DNA of 6,603 nt, from contig PLNY01000230.1 in NCBI GenBank assembly GCA_003141915.1, forward strand, positions 509 through 7,111, written 5' to 3'. Within the stretch, counting starts at the first letter, position 1. Every line of letters begins with the position of its first letter. Below are positions 1-4,474 of this stretch, one piece after another. The notes beneath the pieces were generated by a model. It made no database searches, was not told the DNA's origin, and saw only the letters and a list, made by a program, of their open reading frames with translations. The translations under genes were made by a program, and so were the position numbers. The DNA comes from Anaerolineae bacterium (GTDB taxonomy: Bacteria; Chloroflexota; Anaerolineae; Anaerolineales; Villigracilaceae).

Positions 1-537
1 GCCGCGCCTTTCCACCAGCGGACGGATGGTCGCCTTCATGATTTCTTTTTGTTTGGTCGCGAGAGTCGAGTCGAGGTTTTGGCCGCTCGAATCGATCGGG
101 CTGGATGCGCCGATGGCCGCCTCGGGAGCCATTGCGGCGACATCCGCCGAGATGGTGATCAATGCCCCGGCACTGCCCGCCATCGCGCTGTTCGGCGCGA
201 CATAAATCACCACAGGCACGCTGCTGGCGCGTATATCCTGAATGATATTATCCATGCTTTGCAGGTCGCCGCCGGGTGTATCCAGTTGGATGATGAGAGC
301 TTCCGCATTGCGTCCTTCGGCAGTATGAATTCCGCGTTCAAAATATTCCTGCATCGCTGGCTCGATCGTTCCATTGACGTTCATCACAAGAATAAGCGGC
401 TGCACCGCTGACGTCGTGTCAGCGGCATGGCGCTCGGACGGCACGAAGCCGTCCGGCTGCGCCGTTTGAGCGTGAGCAGGGTGAAATATAAAAAACAACC
501 CCAAGAGAAAGACCAATAAAAAGCCAATTCGTTTCAT
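1..537 (-). CDS. nfeD: NfeD/ClpP-class membrane-bound serine protease, N-terminal part (cut by window edge)
   Basis: Reading from ATG at 537 down to base 1 gives 179 codons with no stop. Residues 1-23 form a signal peptide or anchor (MKRIGFLLVF then a hydrophobic run ending HPAHA/Q). Residues 24-46 are a polar spacer. From about 47 a ClpP/crotonase-like protease domain follows: LIIQLDTPGGDL at 81-92, then the nucleophile segment APNSAMAGSAG at 114-124 with Ser122 in GSAG, and AAMAPEAAIGASSP at 134-147. By the spacing known for archaeal NfeD (PH1510), Lys162 in ATKQKE is the likely general base, so the Ser-Lys dyad looks intact. Family members cleave hydrophobic segments of membrane proteins such as stomatins, acting outside the cytoplasmic membrane. 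The membrane segments and C-terminal OB-fold domain, if present, lie off the window. GGAG at 544-547, 6 nt upstream of the ATG, supports this start. Family call is firm; the substrate is unknown. Confidence 0.9.
   Translation of the reverse strand, partial: MKRIGFLLVFLLGLFFIFHPAHAQTAQPDGFVPSERHAADTTSAVQPLILVMNVNGTIEPAMQEYFERGIHTAEGRNAEALIIQLDTPGGDLQSMDNIIQDIRASSVPVVIYVAPNSAMAGSAGALITISADVAAMAPEAAIGASSPIDSSGQNLDSTLATKQKEIMKATIRPLVERRG
405..455. repeat. Two tandem perfect 8-bp hairpins in the nfeD spacer
   Basis: CCGCTGAC (405-412) pairs with GTCAGCGG (418-425) over the 5-nt loop GTCGT. CGGACGGC (435-442) pairs with GCCGTCCG (448-455) over the 5-nt loop ACGAA. The units are 30 bp apart, hence in phase with the codons, and fall between the signal peptide and the protease domain. 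No T-run follows, so they are not terminators. Confidence 0.7.
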
Positions 538-882
538 ATAGAACTCCAAAAAAGATTATAACTCCAATTGCAGTAGGGGCGACGAGTCCTTACCAATTAT
601 TACAATGCTGGTATGCTCTCAAAAGAACGGGGAAAGGATCAGGAAGCGTTGAATGCTTTGCAGAGTGAGAATAAGCGAGTAAACGAACGCCACGATGTTC
701 GAAGATATCGACCTCGATGCGATCGAGGAAGAAAATGCTCGCGAATTAGTCAAGCGATTGCTGAACATGATCGAGCAGTTCAAAGGCTTGCATAAAATTT
801 CCTGCCAACTGTCATTGTAAGAATGTCTGCTCCGCTAAATTCAGGATGAGCGCGGTCAGGCAATATTTGCTTATTGCGTAAG
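538..882. other. Intergenic region between nfeD and the glycosyltransferase gene
   Basis: About 345 bp lie between the nfeD start and the stop of the membrane glycosyltransferase. The nfeD-proximal end holds its Shine-Dalgarno (544-547) and a perfect minus-strand TATAAT at 555-560. That hexamer has no recognisable -35 at 16-18 bp and would give a leader of only about 11 nt, so I do not call it a promoter. The middle holds the IS66-like fragment. A weak 6-bp hairpin (GCAATA/TATTGC, 860-877) follows the glycosyltransferase stop but has no T-run on the minus strand, so it is not a convincing terminator. Confidence 0.6.
695..820 (+). pseudogene. IS66-family transposase N-terminal remnant
   Basis: ATG at 695 opens a 41-codon frame ending with TAA at 818-820, encoding MFEDIDLDAIEEENARELVK then RLLNMIEQFKGLHKISCQLSL. 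The DLDAIEEENARELVKRLLNMIEQ segment matches my memory of the extreme N terminus of Chloroflexota IS66-type transposases, which read D-[IL]-x-x-I-E-[DE]-E-N-A-R-x-L-[IV]-x-x-L-L-N-L-[IV]-E. There it leads into a long coiled coil, a zinc finger and a DDE domain. Here the similarity stops after about 30 residues and a stop soon follows, so nearly the whole transposase is gone. A stop at 680-682 lies just upstream in frame and no clear Shine-Dalgarno is visible. No terminal inverted repeats were found. It could instead be a real small peptide, but the family resemblance favours a relic. The overlapping frame 613-795 is probably not a gene. Confidence 0.5.
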
Positions 883-2628
883 TTATGGTTTCACAATTAA
901 TACGCGGATCGATTCCTGGTTTCCGCTGTAGACCTCTTCATAATCTGTCCCGATGCCGCCCTTGATGAGATACCAAATATGCGTATCCTGGTTCAAGGTG
1001 CTATCTACGTAAATTGCCTTCACGCCATCATTTAGAAGTTGCGAATGCAACATCTCAACAGATGGAATAGATGCCAAGTCCATACTTCCCACTGCATAAT
1101 AGTCCATGCGGGAGGCGAAAGCAATGCCTGGTGCTTCTGCCGCGACCAATGAGTTTTCCGGCAGACGCTGTTGGAGAAGCAGAACGGCCTGTTCTTCCGG
1201 GATCTGCCCCCAGGTCGGGATTTGAGGCGGTTGGTAAGATCCACGCAGAATCAAGCCGCCTGCCAAAAATACCAGATAAATTCCCGTCAAGGATGTGCCA
1301 GACGCTTCTCGATATATTAAATATCCGATCCAGGTCATCCCGAGCAAAATCAGGGTATCGAAATAAAGATAATCCAAAGACCGGACGATGCCTATGACCG
1401 TCAAAACTACCAGGATGACGCTCCACAAAAAAAAGCGTCGATCAGCAAGCGAAGAAATGAGCGATTGAATGCCAATCGCGGCCAAGATGAACATGATGAA
1501 ATAAGGGGTTTCAAGATAAGCGTCTTTGAAAAAAGTGAAAAAGTAAATGCCCAGATAGGCAACCCAAGCCAGCAGGATTCCCATCAGGGCAAATCGTCTT
1601 TGCCTGAGGAGTTCATATATTCCCAAAAATGCAAGCAAGAAGAGCAGGTAGGCTTCTCTCTTTCCATATATGCCGTAAATCATTCCGGGCAATGTTCGGA
1701 TGGTGTTGATGGTTCTTGCTAAAAATGCCCGGGGGTTGTGGCTGATCGCGCTCAAAACCGAATTATTGTTCTCTTGAGGGGTTCCATACAAAGCCTGGGA
1801 CTCGAGCACCGCGCAAGCGATATCACTTTGCTGGCAGGACGGATTTCCCTGATAGACTGATATTTCACCTTGTTGGAACGCAACATAGGACCTCTCAACG
1901 GTTCCAAACATGAAACTGCCGGCCACGAGGCGATAAAGAAGAAGATACCCGCCGACGAGCGCGCAGAATGGCAGGATTGTTAAAAGCAGGGTTTTCCACT
2001 TAATCTTCGTCGAACGCAGGAAAAATAAAGAGATTAACACAAAAAACGGAAAGAGGACAAGCCCGTCGTTTCTCGAACACGCCGCCAGGCCGATAAAGAA
2101 CGACGCCCAACCGATTTCTTTCGCCTCGCGATTTTCATAATAAGTCATCAACTTCCAGAGAGCCAACGCGGACATTGCGGCAAATAAAGAGTCGCTTGAG
2201 TTATACAGGATGTCTGTCACCATTGTCGTGGAAAATAACAAACCGACCCAGATCAACGGATGAAAGATATTCGCAAATCGTCTGGCAAGCAGGTAACCGC
2301 TCCACCATAGCAGAGTGAACAGGATAATGCGCCCAAGCGAAGCGCTTTGCATTAACCAAAACGGTGAAGCCGTGAACGGAAGATAGGTCAAAGCATATAA
2401 GACCCCGATCAACGGATTGTGCGCAAAAGGAGGCAAGACTCCACTTACAAGCAGGCGCCCTGTATTAATATAAACCGCTTCATCCCATAAATTAATGTCT
2501 CGTAACGTTGGAAAGAAGCGGCCAAGTGAAAAAAACATCTGGATCAGAAAAACCAGAACTACGATCAATATTTCTTTGTTTTCAAAAAATTGAAGGAGCT
2601 TTTGCTTTGCAGTCTGTAATAGATTCAC
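883..2628 (-). CDS. Polytopic membrane glycosyltransferase, GT39/PMT-like (GT-C fold)
   Basis: The 581-residue protein begins at a GTG (2626-2628), with a weak AGGT about 7 nt upstream. A short basic N terminus precedes the first membrane helix at about 19-38. The first outer loop holds Asp44, Asp49 and Glu50 (RDINLWDEAVYI), the acidic position typical of GT-C enzymes that use polyprenyl-phosphate sugars. Roughly ten or more hydrophobic helices follow up to about 462, with a polar loop at 243-300. Residues 465-581 form a soluble, probably extracytoplasmic domain ending RVLIVKP. SRNDGLVLFPF at 185-195 also resembles a region conserved in GT39/PF13231-type proteins. It likely transfers a sugar to a lipid, protein or cell-surface polymer; donor and acceptor cannot be read from the sequence. 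Its start lies 26 nt after the FAH-family stop on the same strand, so the two may be cotranscribed, without an obvious functional link. Confidence 0.75.
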   Translation of the reverse strand: MNLLQTAKQKLLQFFENKEILIVVLVFLIQMFFSLGRFFPTLRDINLWDEAVYINTGRLLVSGVLPPFAHNPLIGVLYALTYLPFTASPFWLMQSASLGRIILFTLLWWSGYLLARRFANIFHPLIWVGLLFSTTMVTDILYNSSDSLFAAMSALALWKLMTYYENREAKEIGWASFFIGLAACSRNDGLVLFPFFVLISLFFLRSTKIKWKTLLLTILPFCALVGGYLLLYRLVAGSFMFGTVERSYVAFQQGEISVYQGNPSCQQSDIACAVLESQALYGTPQENNNSVLSAISHNPRAFLARTINTIRTLPGMIYGIYGKREAYLLFLLAFLGIYELLRQRRFALMGILLAWVAYLGIYFFTFFKDAYLETPYFIMFILAAIGIQSLISSLADRRFFLWSVILVVLTVIGIVRSLDYLYFDTLILLGMTWIGYLIYREASGTSLTGIYLVFLAGGLILRGSYQPPQIPTWGQIPEEQAVLLLQQRLPENSLVAAEAPGIAFASRMDYYAVGSMDLASIPSVEMLHSQLLNDGVKAIYVDSTLNQDTHIWYLIKGGIGTDYEEVYSGNQESIRVLIVKP

Positions 2629-2654
2629 GCAATTACCTATCTCGTTTTGACATG

Positions 2655-3419
2655 TTATTTTTGCATTATAACAGCGTTCTTTAACACGCCCAGTCCTTCG
2701 ATCTCAACCACCACTTCATTACCGGCTCTCAATGGGCCGACACCCGACGGCGTGCCGGTGAAAAGTATATCGCCCGGTTCGAGCGTCATCACCGATGAAA
2801 TATAGGCAATCAAGGTCGGCACGCTGAAGACCATATCGCGCGTCGAACCCATCTGGCGCGGCTCGCCGCTGACTTTGCAGGTGATGAGCGCGTCCGAGAT
2901 GTCGAAGTCGGTATCGATCCACGGACCGAACGGGCAGAAGGTATCAAAGCCCTTGGCGCGCGTCCATTGATCGTCGCTTCGCTGCAGGTCGCGGGCGGTG
3001 ACATCATTGCCGATGGTATAACCATAGATATAATTCTTCGCCTCCTCCGCCGTGACGTTGCGGGCGCGCTTGCCGATCACGATCACCAACTCTCCTTCAT
3101 GCTCCACCTGCTTCGATTGCGGCGGAAGGATAATGCTCTCACCCGGATTGATGATCGAAGACGGCGGCTTCAAAAAGATCAGCGGGATTTTGGGGACTTC
3201 GTTGCCCAGCTCTTTGGCATGTTCCACGTAATTGCGTCCCACGCAGACGATTTTGCTTGGCTCGGAGGGGGCAAGCAGTTTCACGTCCGCGAGAGATGTT
3301 GTGGCTTCCATTCGCCGGTATGCGCCGAACGGGTCGCCTTCGATCTCGCCAATCTTGTCATCCAACAGCCATCCATATTTCGGGGCCTCATTCTGTGTTT
3401 GATAACGTATGATGCGCAT
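2655..3419 (-). CDS. Fumarylacetoacetate hydrolase (FAH) family protein, Rv2993c-like
   Basis: I place the start at ATG 3417-3419 (MRIIRYQTQN), giving 254 residues. GGAG lies 5 nt upstream and family members normally begin this way. An in-frame ATG at 3476 would add 19 residues lying in a repeat-rich region with no family match. Residues 1-50 fit the small N-terminal domain seen in Rv2993c-like proteins (DUF2437), ending at GDPFG. The catalytic FAH domain follows: CVGRNYVEHAKE at 59-70, metal ligands Glu108 and Glu110 in EHEGEL, Asp139 in GNDVTARD, Lys156 in RAKGFDTF and FTGTPSGVGP at 220-229. Such cytosolic Mg-dependent enzymes hydrolyse, isomerise or decarboxylate 2-oxo acids (acylpyruvates, oxaloacetate, homoprotocatechuate intermediates). 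The exact substrate cannot be assigned, and no aromatic-degradation genes flank it. All key residues look intact. Confidence 0.9.
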   Translation of the reverse strand: MRIIRYQTQNEAPKYGWLLDDKIGEIEGDPFGAYRRMEATTSLADVKLLAPSEPSKIVCVGRNYVEHAKELGNEVPKIPLIFLKPPSSIINPGESIILPPQSKQVEHEGELVIVIGKRARNVTAEEAKNYIYGYTIGNDVTARDLQRSDDQWTRAKGFDTFCPFGPWIDTDFDISDALITCKVSGEPRQMGSTRDMVFSVPTLIAYISSVMTLEPGDILFTGTPSGVGPLRAGNEVVVEIEGLGVLKNAVIMQK

Positions 3420-3455
3420 GGTTTCTCCAATTGTTGATTTGGTTGTAAGTGTAAT

Positions 3456-3486
3456 CTTCAACTTGCCAACCTGCAACCTTCAACTT
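3456..3486. repeat. Short direct repeat, CTTCAACTT twice
   Basis: CTTCAACTT occurs at 3456-3464 and again at 3478-3486, 22 bp apart, with CAACCTGCAA between them. On the minus strand this reads as a low-complexity run of AAGTTGAAGG and GCAGGTTGG units. The 10-mer TTGCAGGTTG reappears at 4272-4281 on the plus strand, near a CTTCAAC at 4291-4297. The repeat overlaps the tRNA promoter. Confidence 0.7.
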
Positions 3487-3491
3487 ATAAT
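3463..3491 (+). promoter_or_regulatory. Sigma70-type promoter of tRNA-Val
   Basis: TTGCCA (3463-3468, five of six to consensus) is separated by 17 bp from a perfect TATAAT (3486-3491). The predicted start falls at about 3498, only a few bases before the mature 5' end of the tRNA at 3501. The primary transcript would thus have almost no leader. Divergent transcription of the FAH-family gene must start in the same region, but no minus-strand promoter of comparable quality is seen. Confidence 0.7.
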
Positions 3492-3500
3492 ATCCCCCGC

Positions 3501-3574
3501 GGGCGCATAGCTCAGTTGGTTAGAGCGCTTCTCTTACACAGAAGAGGTCAGGGGTTCGAGTCCCTTTGCGCCCA
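3501..3574 (+). tRNA. tRNA-Val (anticodon UAC)
   Basis: A complete cloverleaf can be drawn. The acceptor stem GGGCGCA (3501-3507) pairs with TGCGCCC (3567-3573). The D arm is GCTC/GAGC. The anticodon stem is CTTCT (3528-3532) with AGAAG (3540-3544) around the loop CTTACAC, which places TAC at 3535-3537 as the anticodon reading GUN valine codons. The variable loop is AGGTC, and the T arm AGGGG/CCCTT has one G-U pair and the loop TTCGAGT. The discriminator base is A3574. CCA is not encoded (ACTT follows), so the 3' end must be added by CCA transferase. Confidence 0.96.
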
Positions 3575-3635
3575 CTTTTGATTCTCATTAACGTCGGTGA
3601 GGGGTTTCCTCTACGAAGATCTATCTACGCTTCGC

Positions 3636-3658
3636 TTCGACGCTCCCGTTGCGCCCAC
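3636..3658 (+). repeat. Partial duplicate of the tRNA-Val 3' end
   Basis: TCCCGTTGCGCCCAC at 3644-3658 matches the tRNA 3' end TCCCTTTGCGCCCAC at 3561-3575 in 14 of 15 positions, at an 83-bp offset. TTCGA at 3636-3640 corresponds to the T-loop TTCGA at 3555-3559, but with three bases (CGC) before TCCC where the tRNA has one (G). It is either the decayed 3' part of a second tRNA copy or an attachment-site-like repeat left by an integrative element that used this tRNA. No integrase lies in the window. Confidence 0.6.
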
Positions 3659-3662
3659 CCAT

Positions 3663-3702
3663 ATAAAACAGGTGAAGCAATTTAATGCTTCACCTGTTTT
3701 AT
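3663..3702. terminator. Strong, probably bidirectional intrinsic terminator
   Basis: The perfect 17-bp stem ATAAAACAGGTGAAGCA (3663-3679) pairs with TGCTTCACCTGTTTTAT (3686-3702) around the 6-nt loop ATTTAA. The plus strand continues TTATTTCTG, so the descending arm and tail give the T-rich run expected for termination of the tRNA-Val transcript. On the minus strand the arm also ends TTTTAT, and the hairpin begins 25 bp past the stop of the small secreted protein gene, so it can close that transcript as well. Confidence 0.85.
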
Positions 3703-3727
3703 TATTTCTGATTCCGACTTAGGGTCG

Positions 3728-4234
3728 TTATGGAGTCGGTTGTGGCGTGGGTCGTCCTTGCCACCCGCCCGTATGAGTATGAGTGCCTCCAGATCCGCCG
3801 AAACCAAGTCCAAAGAAGCCTGGCCCATTCAGGTAGCCTGCATTGAGACCCTGAAGCAACCAAGTTGCCTTAGCTTGAGTCATCTTGCCAGCGGTAACAG
3901 CCTGATTGATCAGTGTGGTCAATTGCGCATTCCGTGCGGTTTGGATCGCTTGTTCCACCGTTTGCAGATTGACATTCTTCTCGGTTGCAATGGCCGATAG
4001 AGTCTTGCCGCTTTTCAATTCAGCGGAAAGATCAGTGGTGGTCATGCCGAGGGCTTGTGCCGCGGCAGCCAGCTCGGTCGGCCCGAGATGAGATCCGCGC
4101 ATACCGTTGCTTGATCCGCCCTGCGGCCCCGCAGGCGTGGGACTCTGCGCGTAAACGGCAATCGCCCCAATGCTGGCCAACATCACCGCCGCGGTCAGCA
4201 CGCCTCCTACAATTATCGATAGTTTCTTGTTCAT
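3728..4234 (-). CDS. Small secreted protein of unknown function with helical SGKTL repeat-like region
   Basis: The 168-residue protein starts at ATG 4232-4234; AAGGA at 4249-4253 is 14 nt upstream, rather far. Residues 1-29 form a clear signal peptide (MNKKLSIIVG, hydrophobic core, cleavage probable at VYA/QSP). A Pro/Gly/Ser spacer runs to about 50. Residues 53-101 contain LAAAAQALGMTTTDLSAELK followed by SGKTLSAIATEKNVNLQTVE, a helical unit I know from uncharacterised exported proteins of Gram-positive and Chloroflexota bacteria (DUF2680-like). Residues 102-130 (LINQAVTAGKMTQAKATWLL) match the D-G-K-[IL]-T-x-x-Q-A-D-type motif often found after it. The tail from 137 is rich in Gly, His, Thr and Pro (GGTHTHTGGW, PTPQPTP). 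No enzyme motif is visible. It is transcribed divergently from glyA-gcvT, with the terminator just past its stop. Confidence 0.8.
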   Translation of the reverse strand: MNKKLSIIVGGVLTAAVMLASIGAIAVYAQSPTPAGPQGGSSNGMRGSHLGPTELAAAAQALGMTTTDLSAELKSGKTLSAIATEKNVNLQTVEQAIQTARNAQLTTLINQAVTAGKMTQAKATWLLQGLNAGYLNGPGFFGLGFGGSGGTHTHTGGWQGRPTPQPTP

Positions 4235-4392
4235 AGTTTTGTGTTACATCCTTTTATCATAGTTTTTTTGCTTGCAGGTTGATGATATACCTTCAACGTG
4301 ACGATGGGATTAACTTGGCGTGCGAACATTATGTATATTCAAAAATCTTCGGCTTTACAGGGGTTTTTATGGATGGAGGTGCCATTTCTCAC

Positions 4393-4421
4393 TTGACCCT
4401 TCTCTCCTCCCGTTCTACAAT
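4393..4421 (+). promoter_or_regulatory. Sigma70-type promoter of glyA-gcvT
   Basis: TTGACC (4393-4398) and TACAAT (4416-4421) each match consensus in five of six positions with an ideal 17-bp spacer. The predicted start at about 4428 leaves a leader of about 47 nt before the ATG. A second, weaker pair, TTGACG (4431-4436) with CATAAC (4453-4458) at 16 bp, lies inside that leader. I see no glycine riboswitch in the 240-bp intergenic region. Confidence 0.65.
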
Positions 4422-4462
4422 TCAATCGGTTTGACGATTAAAATCTTCACTCCATAACTATC

Positions 4463-4468
4463 AAGGAG
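4463..4468 (+). promoter_or_regulatory. Ribosome binding site of glyA-gcvT
   Basis: AAGGAG at 4463-4468 lies 6 nt before the ATG at 4475. It is the best Shine-Dalgarno in the window and fixes the start of the fusion protein. Confidence 0.85.
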
Positions 4469-4474
4469 AATATA

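Noticed and set aside
49..411. Plus-strand 120-codon frame
   Set aside because: It lies antisense to the NfeD-family gene, whose minus-strand frame has a signal peptide, conserved protease motifs and a good ribosome binding site. The plus-strand product has no recognisable motif.
613..795. Plus-strand 60-codon frame
   Set aside because: It overlaps the IS66-like fragment in another frame. Its second half is arginine-rich out-of-frame translation of that fragment, and there is no clear ribosome binding site.
860..877. 6-bp hairpin after the glycosyltransferase stop, as a terminator
   Set aside because: The stem is short and AT-rich, and no T-run follows on the minus strand.
3420..3476. Upstream ATG adding 19 residues to the FAH-family protein
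   Set aside because: The extra residues come from a repeat-rich promoter region, while the internal ATG at 3419 has GGAG 5 nt upstream and matches the usual family start MRIIRYQ.
4235..4474. Glycine riboswitch upstream of glyA-gcvT
   Set aside because: This position would suit one, but I found no conserved aptamer elements or an associated hairpin; only promoter-like hexamers and the ribosome binding site are visible.
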